This document shows positions 42,801 through 55,137 of a stretch of DNA of 64,000 nt, piece by piece; positions within the stretch are counted from its first letter, which is position 1; each line of letters opens with the position of its first letter. Where the stretch lies: positions 5,332,001 to 5,396,000 of the forward strand of contig JAYKYS010000005.1 of assembly GCA_036924285.1 (NCBI GenBank), given 5' to 3'. The position numbers and the translations under genes were made by a program. The stretch is from Asterella californica. Taxonomy: Eukaryota; Streptophyta; Marchantiopsida; Marchantiales; Aytoniaceae. The notes beneath the pieces were generated by a model. The model ran no database searches, was not told the DNA's origin, and was given only the letters and a program-made list of their open reading frames with translations.

Positions 42801-45687
42801 CTCTCGAACTTATCATCATAGCCGCATGTTCATAAGCTCTCAGGACAGGAACTCGACCATTCACCTCTAAGGGGATTCCAGCCCGTGCAGCCATTGCGTT
42901 GCCATCACCTGTGCAAGTGTGTGCAGATGTAGCCGAAAAGTACGCCCTTCCATATCCCTACAAACGTCAACCATTTAAAATGTCGGTATCTTCCCGTTGT
43001 GTAACTCTTTTGTGCGAGTAAGTGAAACTCGACTTACACTGCAGTATAGAAGGGCGTTACACACACTTCGTCCAAATCACCCGCAAACCAGAAAGCCTAA
43101 CAACAGCGCGACTCACATACCCCAGTTGCTAGAATTGTGGAGTGCCCCTTAAAACGATGAATTGTACCATCCTCCATGTTCAGTGCTATCACACCTCTGC
43201 AAGAACCTGCATTTTCCACACCAAACGCTTAGCGTCTGTTCAACTGGACCACCATGCAGGACACATGGGACCGCAACCAGAAAATCTGCGGACTGAAAAA
43301 GAGCACAAAATACAAAGGTCTAATGAAGCTGCTATTAAATACTTATCACTAGGAGGAAGACAACAATAACCAACCATCTCCTGCTGGAATAAACGAGCAC
43401 CATAATAAATTCTTACGAACCTAGTAGGCACAGTTACAGACTGAGACTCGTGTAACATAACCGACCCGGAAGAATGACGACAGAGGAACAAACTACGAAA
43501 CTTACCGTCGGTATCCATGATCAGGTCTAGTGCCAGGTACTCAACAAAAAATTGAGTGTTGTGTTTCATGGCCTGCCCGTAGAGCGTGTGTAATAGTGCA
43601 TGACCAGTTCGGTCAGCTGCACATGCACAACGATATGCCTGCCCACCTGCCGAGACTCACAGGCACTTAGAACTGGAAGCTTCTTGAAGTTATCTATGGT
43701 CCTATATTTTATAGCAAGCGAAAAACCGCCGTCCAGAATAAGAAAATCTCGTTTATTATTCGTATCTTACAGAAAAACATGCAAACCATAATCAACTAGG
43801 AATCTAGTTCGCATAAACGACCAGGGTCCAGGTCCTCACCTTTTCCAAAGTTCAAACTCTGTCCACCGAAAGCACGCTGGTAAATCTTCCCTTCATCCGT
43901 TCGGGAAAAAGGAAGCCCATAATTTTCAAGTTCGAAGACGGCCTTTGGCGCTTCTCTACACATATACTGGATTGCATCTTGATCACCTGTGTAATCCCAA
44001 TTCGCAGAACACAAAAAGAGTTGCGAGGGTAGGTATATTAAACTGGATCGAGTTAACAAGTATCACGAAACTGCATGGCGAAGGCATCCAGAATCGTCTG
44101 TACCATTCGGTTCAACTCGCTGGAAACCATCCATCACTCCAAGTAGGGAGAATACGACATTCTCCACCAAAGAGACAAAGAGAGGATATCTCGAGTAGAA
44201 AGAGCAATGAACTCCCAATTCCGATTCCACTGCAAGTTCTCATCTCATGTCCTATACTCCGGTTATCGCCCATCGGGGCACATAATACAAGATTGTAACA
44301 CAATCAAACCAGTTCATTATCTTGACAACATCACACTTACCAAGCCAATCACTTCCTTTGACGGTGTCGTACATGTGCCATCTCCAATCATCTTCGGACA
44401 TGTTTCCAAGCGCTGCATTGATTCCACCCTGTATTCGATATTCCGTCGGAATGACTAGCTTGAGTTAAAACTATCCGAAGTCTTGTAAAGATACCCAAGT
44501 CCGATAGTGAATTTTCGGAGAATACAGCCACTGTTGTCAAAAACCCAATTCATATCTTCAACTATATACACAAAATGTGTACAGATTACATCATCCCCAG
44601 AACAGCCACCACATCCTCACGCCGACACTTCCTTCTTCTTGGACAAGCTTATCTCGAGTTCAAAGTTTCTGCTTTAAGATGTTGTCTACGATAAAAACAG
44701 AAGGTGATCTTTCAGAGCAGCCATCACGGTGTCACCAATCACACCAGTAGATGCTCACTTACTCGTGTACCTGTGCAGCAACAGTATGAGATCGAGTTGG
44801 GAAGAGCTTAGTGATGCAGGCAGTGTTGAACCCATGCTCCGACAGTCCGATTGCTGCCCTAAGTCCAGCTCCTCCTGCGCCTACCACAATTGCATCATAC
44901 GTGTGATCTACAATCGGATAAGCTGCAGGTGATCCGGCCTGAAGTCAAAGACAACATAAAGAGATTATAAGCCATCAATCACCTGACAGACCTCCCGATT
45001 CTCTACCTCCTGAATACCATACCCTAAGTTGCATTTAATCACCAAAACCAGCTCCTACTATTCTTTGGAGAGAGACAATAACCTGAAATCAAGGCCAAAG
45101 TAACTGAAATGGTAGGATACACTCCAAACAGTGTATATTATCATGCCATTCTTGAGTGCTTAATAATCAAGAACTACTTCGTACATGTTAATGAGACTTC
45201 TTTGGGGTCCTAGAGTCACAATGCATTTTGTTTTACACGAATGTTTAATTTGTAGTAAAATCCTTGAAATTTAACGCGACAGGAATGCAGCGGTTCACTT
45301 GTACTAACCTCGAGTGTTAAACACAGTACTAGTAAAAGCATCTACAAGACTACTTGTGCTCCCTCATGACACCCGAAAATGCAGAGTTTGGCAGATCTAT
45401 GATGTTAAGAACCGTATGCTTGCTGACTACATGATATCCAAGCCAAAGTGAAAGTACGCGATCTGAATATGATTGTCTCTTGCCGACTATATAAATAACT
45501 CCAGCAGCAGAACACAGGAAGTGAAGAACAAACCAACCTCGCCTAGAGTGGTGCCTGAAACCGCCTGGTTCGAAAGAATGCGGGAACCAGTCCTAGCTGC
45601 ATGATACTTTGCGATACCGATTGAACCACTAGGACGAGCGAGGGTGCTGGCCAGAGGCCAGACCTTCTTCACTGCCCTCCTCAGCAT
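39832..45687 (-). CDS. SDH1: Succinate dehydrogenase flavoprotein subunit, mitochondrial
   Basis: Sixteen exons join in phase to 644 aa: 45687-45538, 44938-44771, 44428-44341, 43986-43840, 43646-43506, 43194-43121, 42957-42865, 42649-42586, 42468-42325, 42043-41856, 41677-41503, 41280-41110, 40866-40797, 40486-40366, 40226-40189 and 39934-39832. SDH1 is the catalytic subunit of complex II, oxidising succinate to fumarate on covalently bound FAD at the matrix face of the inner mitochondrial membrane. The first about 50 residues are Arg- and Ser-rich without acids, fitting a mitochondrial presequence. The dinucleotide fold [13 protein letters not shown], the FAD-attachment His in SHTVAAQGG (about residue 101), HPTGIYG (His about 295) and RGEGG (Arg about 311) are intact. 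The C-terminal helical domain ([17 protein letters not shown]) and the end KARVY are normal. Length fits plant SDH1, and no damage is seen. Confidence 0.96.
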
Positions 45688-46640
45688 CTCTGCCTAAAAC
45701 GCAGTCAAATTACCCGATCAGACCACCTACGATCAATTGATTCCTAACCTGATCTCTCTCTTCTTCCTCTATGTTTCTCATTCACTACATTTCTCGGCAA
45801 ACACTACAATAAAAAGAAAATTCTTTTTCCCTAAGGCTGCAACTCATGAGATCAAAAATTTCTCGATCCGTTTCTCGAGCCTGCTGGCGGGGAAAATCTC
45901 CGATACTTGTAATATCTCCTCCACACTTCCGCGACGACCGGATCGTGGAGACCAATCACTCAATTCCTACTAGACCGTTGTAGACCACGCAAGGAGATAC
46001 AAACGTAAAACTTCAACTCATAACCGGAGTAGTCAACCACTCAAGCTCGTACCGCTGGTAAGCAAATCCCGAGCAAGCGCGGGGTGTTCAAAGTTTATCG
46101 GTAAACTGCAGCAGCACCACCTCTGCCCCTGGTCCTCTTTCCACCATCGACAGACAGATGCTACAAGGTCCGACGTTCTCCAGTACCCTCCCTTCCCCTC
46201 ACGTCCCAGTTTTCAACCATCGCAAGGCATAATTATGTGATCCTACTCTCCTTTCTCTCGCTCCTCCCTGCCTTCCTTTCTCTGTCCGTCTGTTACGGCT
46301 CCGTTGCCGGACGGTGGACGTCGCCGGACGCAAGCTGACGGAAGGCTTTTACCAGGAGTGACTGTGTGTTGGCCACGCTCTGCTAGGGCTACGTGGCCTT
46401 ATCTCTTGCGAGGTCGCTCTCGTGGAAGACTGCGGACTTGGTGACGTGTATATTTTGCCAAACCTTTTACCACTCTTATCATCCTAGACGTTACCAGTCG
46501 TTACAGACTTACAGTCTCAAATCCGTCGGTTCTGGAAGGTCCCCACTGACTATCCCGGACTGCCTTCTGTTCTCCCGGTGCATGTTCTCTGTAGTGGCAG
46601 GAGTTACATCCACAGTGTCCAGCAGTCGAAGTTGAAAATT
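45688..46640. promoter_or_regulatory. SDH1 promoter and 5' leader region
   Basis: This stretch is richer in GC than the DNA beyond 46640, has no conserved open frame, and lies directly upstream of the SDH1 ATG. No specific element is clear enough to name. Confidence 0.45.
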
Positions 46641-49600
46641 TGAAAATAATTTCTCAGTATTTTTCAGCCAATTCGAGTGATATTCACCTCATGTACACTA
46701 AGTTGTGCTCTGACCCTTCTTGCGAGAAGAGTTAGTGCATTAATTAATATTTTTACAAAATATTTTTGTTGAAGATCATTGTTTCTGATTTATATCCCCA
46801 ATAGCGAATCAATCCAGTCTTTTTTATGATTTATATTTGGATCAGTTGGTAACTCCGAGACAGGTTAATATATATTAATTATAATTTAATTTAATTCTTA
46901 TAATACTTATTATAAGATCTACACGTTTTTATAAAGAAAAAATATAATTCAATGTACAAGGACGTGAGGAATAAATATTATTCGGTTTAAGTCTAGTTGC
47001 AGTCACATCGTGATATTTAGCATTTGCGGTTCCTTCTGTTTTTGCTAAGCGGTAGAAAAGTTATATGTCGACTGTGAAAATTAAAATAGAATGTGAGAAT
47101 TTCTTGTCGTTGAGAAATGGACGAATGGAGTGGTGATGAAAACCAAAAAGTGAAAAGAAATAACGGATGAGAACTTCTTTATCTTGTAGAGAAATGGATA
47201 GATGGAGTAGTGGTGAAAATCAGAAAGTGAACAAAAATAGCGGAATTAATTAATCGAGTCGTTGTGAAAATCAGAAAAGAAGAAGAAAAGAATAAATCCG
47301 GAAAGTCGCTAGAGCATAGCCACGTAATTCCAATGCAAGCGGAGCTCCTTGTTAGACTTTATGTTCATCGTCATTCAAAAATTATCACAGTTAATTACAC
47401 GGTCGGTGAAATGCACCGGTGGTTTACCAAATCTAAATCAAAGATCGGTGTAAAATCCTCTATGGGGAGTCACGTTACTTGCTGTTGCTCATGTAATTAT
47501 ACCAGTGGACTGGCATAGTGCGACTGTTCAGTCGTTTTGGGCACGGCATAAAATTGCACCCGTACCAAAAGCGGCTCTGAAAACTGAAGGAGCGGAGTCA
47601 CCCACACATGTACAACTAATCGATATGAATGTAACTTTTAATGATTGCAACTAATTACCTCTACTTGTAATACTTGTCAATATCTACATCTCTAGCGTTG
47701 TGAGAACTGATGAGTGAGGAAGAAAAACTAGAAAGGTTCTAGTCAAGGGCCTAAGAGACAACTCAGGCAAGAGATATAAGTTCCTCGCAAAACGAGAAGT
47801 ACATGATCCTCAGTGTCGTCAGGCACAGACGCAGATCTCCTTAAACCTCTGTATTCTCCAGCAACTCTTGTCATCCAAAGGACTTGGTGGACAATAATAT
47901 CATCTTCAAAATATGCATATATGATTGGGAATTATATTCTTGTTTCAAATCATATGCGTTATTTTCAGTCTGGAAGTTCCTCTTGCATTGAAGTTGAATA
48001 CGTACTTTCCTGCTGATGAATTCCTGAATCATAAATGTTGTTGTCTTGTTCATCTAAATGACAGAGGTATACCTCTTGGAGCCAAACATATGAGAGCTCT
48101 ATTTCTAAGTTCTCAGTTTCTCCAAAGTCGAGAAAGAGCTCATAACGTAACGCAACACATTCATCTTTGAACAAGAAAAACAGAGTTAACTTTGTTTAAG
48201 TCGATACAAAGCTATGGCTGATTTGCGTGATTCCTTGATGAGCAAATGAGGTACAGCGATGGTTTATGGTGTTGGATGCGACGTGTAAGCAATGCAGTGG
48301 TGCGGATCAGTTTATGAAGATTGTACGTTTTGTCTTCGACGATGATACAGGGTTTGTTTGCTTGCAGATGTATCTTTTGTACTTGTCAAATATCAGTGTT
48401 GGACACCGTTGATTTATACTTGGTCTACAACATGATACATTAATAAAAATATTCCACGTTGACTTCAAAAAAGATGCTCAACTTCCACGCTCAACTGGTG
48501 AGATCAGTGAAAATAAGCAAATGAGTTATTAGGAATGTTCTTCCAGGTAAGACCAAGGACAAAGAGACTAGGACCAATAGGTTGTTTGTCTTCTCGATCT
48601 TTTGGACTCTGTTCAAAGTTGTAGTTTGAGTTTTCGATAGAAGTTTATTATTTATCATTTTCTTTATGATGTCATCTCCAACAAGGAGAAGACGGACAGA
48701 TGGAGCCTCGCTGTTTATTCCTAGTATCAAAGATTTTTGCAACTGGATTGAAAATACACAAGATGGAAGACGTATTCAGATCTATCAGACTACTTCAAGT
48801 CCATTGAATCCTCATTTGTACTTTTGGTGTTGAATGCAAGTGTCAAAAACGAGCACGAAGTTAGAAAGTGAAGGAGGACGTCAGTGATGACAAAAGTACA
48901 AGACCAACACGAGCAGATTTATACATTCAGTTGCAAGTGAGCTTATCTTTTTGTTCGTGTGTAGTTTATGATGGAACTATCAAAAATATAGTTTGATGGT
49001 TGGTTTGAGATGACTTTCATTGATAATTGATTTTCTTACAAGCAAGAAATGGCAAAACCTATGAGATTATGATTGAATGATGCTTCTGATAATTTTTTTG
49101 ATTTCTTGTCTTATCGAGTTACGTTTTAGCTCTGATGTCAGTTTGGGTGGTAAGTGCAATGACATGAAATCAGGCTAGAAGATTGAAGTATGGAACGTTA
49201 ATCTTGACAGGTATCTAGAGATGCTTGTTTCAGAAGAGATTACAAATGGTTAGAAAAAGAAACGAACGATAAATACATTTACATGCTACCTAACCTTCCG
49301 ATAGGAGACAAAGAAAAAAACAAGCAAGAAAACAAAAACGGGACTCTCAATGGGGGTTGGCTCTGGTAGAGACGAGCGGACTAATACTTGGTCCATGCAT
49401 AAGATTTTTGCTTTGTATTCTAAGGAAATCTATAATATTCAATCAAATATCACATAAGGTAATACAAAGTATTAATGCTGAAGGTAAATATAAAATGTTT
49501 ATATATTGCAGCATATTAGGTGGACAGAACCCATAGAGTATCGCTTACAATCATGCTTCAAGAAGTAAAAAATCTGGAGTCTGTTTACAGACAATAACAT
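46641..49600. other. AT-rich intergenic stretch
   Basis: No gene is recognised. A hairpin-like block at about 46720-46745 (acccttcttgcgagaagag, then ttagtgcatta) belongs to the foldback family seen at 10 and 15.5 kb. Confidence 0.5.
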
Positions 49601-49649
49601 TATTTTATTTTTAGTTTTATCCATTGTCTTACATTTATGGAGAGAATGG

Positions 49650-49756
49650 TTAAAGCAATAAATTAACAAGGGTGTTGCATTTTTTAACTTTCTTATTTAT
49701 TGTCTACTTTTCTAGCGAGAAAAGTTAAAGTAATAAATTAACGAGCGTGTTGCAAT
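49650..49756. repeat. Direct duplication of a 29-bp AT-rich motif, period about 76 bp
   Basis: taaagcaataaattaacaag at about 49651 and taaagtaataaattaacgag at about 49727 are followed in both cases by a gtgttgca block. They sit just ahead of an 85-bp tandem duplication. Confidence 0.65.
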
Positions 49757-49804
49757 CCTTTATATTGGAAGAGGTGAATTCAATGCATCTTAGTTTGACA
49801 AAAG

Positions 49805-49972
49805 AGGAGAAAAAGACCAAGTAGAAGGATGAAGACATTCTGCTGTCTTGGAAGAGTGCGGATATACATGCTTCCTGAACTTGACAACAGAGAAAAAGAA
49901 AACAAGCAGAAAGATAAAGACATTCTTCTGTCTTGGAAGAGTGCGGATATACATGCTTCCATAAAGCTTGTG
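49805..49972. repeat. 85-bp tandem duplication
   Basis: gacattctgctgtcttgg (from 49834) and gacattcttctgtcttgg (from 49919), both followed by aagagtgcggatatacatgc and ttcc, define a period of 85 bp with few differences. It is non-coding; the open frames over it merely repeat. Confidence 0.85.
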
Positions 49973-50413
49973 CAAGCCGGTGGGTTTCAAAAGATACAAG
50001 AACGATATCTTGTCATTAAATATAGATTATATAATGTATTTTTAAATTATGTAATATACATTGAATATACATCTCAAGCAAAGTGAGAAAGTTTGCAACT
50101 GATTTCGGCTCCATATGAATATGTTCTCGGAAAGTCTAAATGGATTTGAGGCTAAACTTTGGAGAACTTTTGTTCGGTTTCTCTTGTCGGTAAATATGTA
50201 AGTATTATGTTAGAGTTTTATATTATATTAATAATTATTTTATATATATTAAGTAATAATCAAACTGATAATTTTAAGCAGATCCAGAGATAACTCATAC
50301 ATCAAGAGCACACATGTGCTCCCCAACTATAAATGAGAAAGCTCTTTAACATATAGTTATTAATGATATATTTATGTTTGTAACATGCTGCACTCTTCCA
50401 TTAAAGGATGCAA

Positions 50414-50450
50414 TTACCTAAACCTTTCCAACGAAAGGGTTGGATACTAA
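50414..50450. repeat. Foldback hairpin, another relative of the 10-kb family
   Basis: ttacctaaacctttcc is followed by a short loop and gaaagggttggatactaa. Pairing is imperfect, but core and loop match the hairpins at 9988 and 15459. Confidence 0.5.
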
Positions 50451-50485
50451 GTTAATGTGAGAATTAATCATCAGTACTTCGTACA

Positions 50486-50624
50486 AACGTTCCAGGTTTT
50501 ACGTTTTACCCGTGAGAGTGGACTTGCCATATGGGTTATTTGATGTCTTTTTGGAACGTTCCGGATTTTACGTTTTACCCGTGCGAGTGGACTTGCCATA
50601 TGGGTTATTGTGATATCCCGTTGG
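50486..50624. repeat. 69-bp tandem duplication
   Basis: Two copies with a period of 69 bp both contain aacgttcc, ttttacgttttacccgtg and agtggacttgccatatggg. Only a handful of positions differ. Confidence 0.85.
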
Positions 50625-51299
50625 AACTCTAGGTCCGAATAAGATATAATATTTTAGAAAAATATTTTCTCAAGTTATCTTAGTCTAGAATTTATTTAAA
50701 TATTAAATATTTTCTATTAACACTAAGCGAACCGTCCCTAAAACTGATCACGTATATATATATATAACCTTCATATTTCCATGAAAACACCCGGTCCTCC
50801 TCCGTGACAATTAACACCCTCAAGATTTTCCTTTCGTGCTGTGCACGTGTTTTTTTTCTCTCGTCCGAAAAGTTTAGTTTGCATGCATATTGTTGGCAAA
50901 AAATGTTTCTAATTTACTCATAGATGAACTAAATCGAGGATAAATTCATCCCTTTGTACAGATTCATTCCCTAAAAACAACGTCTAACATCGAATACAAA
51001 TCCAAAATTTCTTTCCTACTTTATTGCTTGTCGTGTTATAGATAAGTGCAAGTTAAGATGCATATATATTTATTCTCTCCTAAGTTCTCAAGTGATAACT
51101 TTTTGGCTCCCAAAATGTTCTACCGAACGGGTGGATATTTGGTTATACTCTATTCCATATTCACTGTATCGGATGTTGTTGTCCTGCAAATTTTATGTGA
51201 TTTTAATGTTCATTGAGAGATAGATCAGACCCAATTGTGCTTGACGATAATTATTTTCGGCGGTGGAATAATAAGTTCCCCAATCCCATATTGTCCGTA

Positions 51300-52380
51300 C
51301 AGGTAACCTATGATCGAAAGTCTGTGAAGAACAAGTGGCTTGGCCCCATCCGAATGGGGAGAACTGGACTGGAGTGGACTGGCCACTGAACGGAGACGAT
51401 GAACATACAGAGAGATGGCCGATGGAAAGGAGGACACGCGTCCACACGGAGCTTCCAGTCAGTCGATGCGCTAATCTCTCCATCCATCCTTTCGACGAAG
51501 CCGCGTTTCGTCTCGCGTCTCTTCCTCCTTGGCCTCCGCTCACCTTCCCCTGCTCCTGTCGGCCCTGTTACTTCTGGACCAAGCCTCACGCGCGCCACCG
51601 AGAGGCGAGAGAAAGCGCACTTGTCCTGTATCTTCGTGCTCTAGTCGCTCCCCGCCTCGCCTCACGATTTGAGGTCTACAGACAGACTAGTACTTGGTGC
51701 AAGTTGTGGTATCCGATTCCTGGCGCTCTTGGACGCGGTGACTGACTGCTTGGGCGAAACTACTTGTTGCTTCGTTAAGAGCAAAGAGATATTGTGCCGG
51801 TGTGAGATTTTTCTCAGTCGTGCCGCCTGACCAGAGCGCTCCAGGTAACATCCGTTCTAAGTTTGCGAGTGGATAAATGAGCCCTTTGTGTTTAGGTCTT
51901 TTGGAGCATCGATCTGTATTGTTTCGGCATTGCTGGTGTGAGTGTCGAAAGCTTAAGGTTTGTTCTCCAATTTCAGTGCATGTGATCTATTACATGTGCT
52001 GGTCGGAATAGACATGGTTGAACTGTTAATAGTTTCTCTTGCGTTTGTTCTGTACGGTCCCTTGGCCTTCTTTTGGCGGTTTATTCGAAATCGTTGGGTA
52101 CTTACTCCCTGTTTAATCTGTCTTTGGCGCGCACTTAACCAAGAAAATATCTGATTTGAGCAATGGTTGCTTGCAGATTCTCAGTCTGACTCGTCTCCTG
52201 ACTCCAACTTGAGTTACGTGGTAGTTGGAATTCTGCTTGGGAAGTTGCCGAGGAGAAAGTACTGCTTTGGATATATTCAATACATTCCGCTCTTCAGACT
52301 CCGGTTGCCGCAGTCGTAACCGTTTTTGGCTCTTTGTATCGTCGAGCAAGGTTTTCGGCCTATTGAAAGAAGGAAACAAG
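51300..52380 (+). promoter_or_regulatory. Promoter and spliced 5' leader of the export-factor gene (inferred)
   Basis: GC content rises sharply from about 51300 to 51850 compared with the AT-rich DNA on the left. A donor-like site (ccag then gtaacat) at about 51844 and an acceptor-like ttgcttgcag ending at about 52176 suggest a leader intron before the ATG at 52381. Overlapping open frames on both strands here are a GC-content effect. Confidence 0.45.
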
Positions 52381-55137
52381 ATGACAACTCTAAATCTTCC
52401 TGCGAAGATGGAGTTCACGATGGGCTCCACCGAGCAAAAGATGGACATGACTCTCGGTAATTACAGCTCTTTGGGAGAGTCCATTCTTTAGCAGTATGTC
52501 GTCCATGTAGTTAATTATTGTGGCTGTTGATGCTCTCTCTCGAGTATTATGAGTGACAATCTTGAGTTCTCGCTAGTCCCGGTTCCCTTGTCCTGTTCCT
52601 TGATCTCTTTCCGCGGACATATTCATCGGTGTATCTGGATCATAACAGGTGCCGTGCGCGTCTAGCAGTTGTCAGAGATGTCGTTTTTGCTGTGTATCGC
52701 AGAAGTATTAGGTTTTCCGGTAGTTGTACGGTCTGCTGCGGTTGCTAATTTGTTTGGATTGTTTGATGTGTTTTCTTGCAGACGATATTATCAAGCTGGG
52801 GCGGAAGTCTAACCAGAAAAAACAACGCGTTCCTGTAAGTAACGGAGAGCCATCGGTTAGTCTTCATTGTAGGAATCTTGGATCTACAGCAGTGGATGGT
52901 GGGAGGCTTGTCTAGCTCTTGTAGCATGCAGCGGGACTCGTTTGCATCAGCGTTTTCTTGTTGTGACTGGTCGAACTACGTTGCAGATCAAGAATCAGAA
53001 CAGACCAAGGAATGCGAACGCGAGCGGGAACAATCCTGCCGCAAGGGCTGCCCTTCAGCGCTCAGTTGCAGCTCGCTCTGCGAAGATTCGTCAGGTTGCC
53101 ATCTTACCTCGAACCCTTCCTCACGTTGAGAACGATTTGGATTCGTTGTTCTAGTCTATGCAGCTGAGCATCTAACTCCAACTTAGTTGTAAATTTCCCT
53201 CTTACAGGGCAAGTTTGCAGAGGCCAGAGCTCGAAATGGGGCTGGTAAATTCTCAGCTACTCAGGCTGCTGGGAAGAGGGCTTTCGTCGCTCCCTTGAAG
53301 ACAAGGAACAAGCAGTGGATGAAAAGCAGGTATCGACATATGTTATGCTTCAGCCACTTTGGTGGACTTGGGGTGTGGATACGTTTCACGTGATTGTTCC
53401 CTATGCTTTCCTGTACTGCTCTGGGAGTATGTGTATGACGTATTGGTACATGGGGCCTTGTTTTCCTACACTGTAGTTCTTCTCACAGCCTCTGTTCTGA
53501 TCACAGCCTGTGTTCTGACTGGTTTCCTGCCCCTGTTTTGTCCAGTGATGTTCGTCGGAACAGCCTAAACAGGCCATGGGCTGGTCAAGGGCTAAAGCCT
53601 AACGCCTATACTGCTGCTGCTGGCAACATGAAGATTTCTGTCATCAATAACGGAAGCAAGTGAGTGGCTGGTGAAAGCGGTCACATCCTTACGGCTGCGA
53701 ATCTGACATGGAATTGATTGTGGTTTGAACTTTCGTTGTGCAAACTCGTTGTCAGAACACGGCGCTGGTCTCTGGGGGATTTATTCCAGTATCGTGGCTG
53801 AGTAGTAGACCTTGGCAGGCCATAGCTTATTGTACAGGAGTCTTTTTTTGGCTATGGAGATGTGCTTTCTGTTAATTCAAAGAAGCCTCTGGACGTGGAG
53901 GAAGTGTAGGATGTAGACTACAGCAGGACTTGATCTCTCCTCAGTGGTCTTTCGATGAGAGATGAAATTGCACAAGATAATTCCTCTTATTTCAAGAGGT
54001 TGCTGCGTCGTTATCCTTCAATGAGGAGGCAGCCAGGCATGGCGCTTGCAAATCGTGGAGTAGATTCTTGCAAACTGTTTGCTTGCACTGGTTTGTGCCC
54101 CGTCATCATGCCTAGCTGTGTGCATGGGTCTGTTGTGGCAATACGCAACTTACGGAGTTCGGAGGTTAGCCAAACTTCACTGAGAAATGGAAGTTATGTA
54201 AAGGGCGCGGTTCAGTTCATCATAACGAGTGCCATCCAGGTTTTCCAGTGGTCGAAAGCAGCTCTATATTGAAAGAGTAGATGGTATCGATATCTCAGAG
54301 GATGGTTGGGCCTTCAAACCGGGGTCGGAAAAGTCTGACGCTTGTGATCGATTCGGATCTGACTTTCGAAGCTTCATTCCTAGTGCATCACCAACTTTTA
54401 TCTATTTCTATTCCTCCCTAGTACATCTTCCACTCTGGCATCAGAGGTAGGAGGACTGATTGCATGCCACCCAAATGGTATGTGTTCTCCTTGTATTCCC
54501 TGAGGAGCTGGTGCTTTGGAGGGCTAAGACCTGATGTCGTGGTTTTATTTTCTGTCTTTTGGTGAATTGTTATAACGCTACGAGTATGTTGATTTTTCTT
54601 GCTACAGGTTCGGTGGGCAGAGGCAATCAGCTGCGCCTTTCCGTAGGAGGAATGGACCTAATCCTGTTCGTCAAGTACAGACAGTAGGATTCAGTTCTCA
54701 AAGCGTAAGTTGTTATGTCAGAGCTTCAAATACTGCTGTTCCTCGTTTAATCTGCAACACGAGGTGTAGAAGCCTTCATCTCCAAGGGTTGTTGGCAGCT
54801 CGTAACACCGAAACTGTTCATTCAGTTTCGGTGTTACGAGCTATCTGCCGTGCCGATTGTCAGATACTCGGCGAGGGAGATGACGACATATTATTAACTT
54901 CTTTGGTGTTCTAATTTTTGTGCGTTTCACCTTTTGTAGATGGAGATTGATCGGCACGGACAGCAACCTCAACCCCAGAGGCAAAAGGCCCGCACCTTGG
55001 ATGCTCTATTTGCGGAGATCAAGGAGCGTCGCAACCACCAACCCCAAGTTGTACAGCCTTTCGCTCCCTCGGATCGCAGCAGCACCAGGAGAGGTGGTCG
55101 TGGCGTATTTGGAGCTAGAGGGAGGGGAGGACAGTAG
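52381..55137 (+). CDS. UAP56-interacting mRNA export factor (UIEF-like)
   Basis: Seven exons (52381-52456, 52782-52834, 52987-53094, 53208-53329, 53546-53659, 54608-54704, 54940-55137) join in phase to 255 aa. Near the N-terminus MDMTLDDIIKLGRKS (about residues 21-35) is a close match to the UAP56-binding motif shared by ALY/REF, UIF and plant UIEF proteins. It is split by intron 1 inside the motif. The middle is basic, low in complexity and probably RNA-binding. Near the C-terminus TLDALFAEIKERR is a second, conserved helical motif of this family, and the protein ends in an RGG-type tail (RRGGRGVFGARGRGGQ). The protein would link spliced nuclear mRNA to the helicase UAP56 and thus to export. 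Intron 5 is unusually long (948 bp) and intron 6 carries a perfect hairpin. A later in-frame ATG exists at codon 10. Confidence 0.88.
54797..54842. repeat. Perfect 20-bp hairpin inside an intron of the export-factor gene
   Basis: agctcgtaacaccgaaactg (54797-54816) is followed by the 6-nt loop ttcatt and the exact reverse complement (54823-54842). Pairing resumes further out (ggc/gcc near 54794 and 54847). It lies in intron 6. Confidence 0.9.

Noticed and set aside
51335..51745. Open frame of 136 codons upstream of the export-factor gene
   Set aside because: The region is GC-rich, has overlapping long frames on both strands, and shows no recognisable domain. It fits an untranslated leader better.
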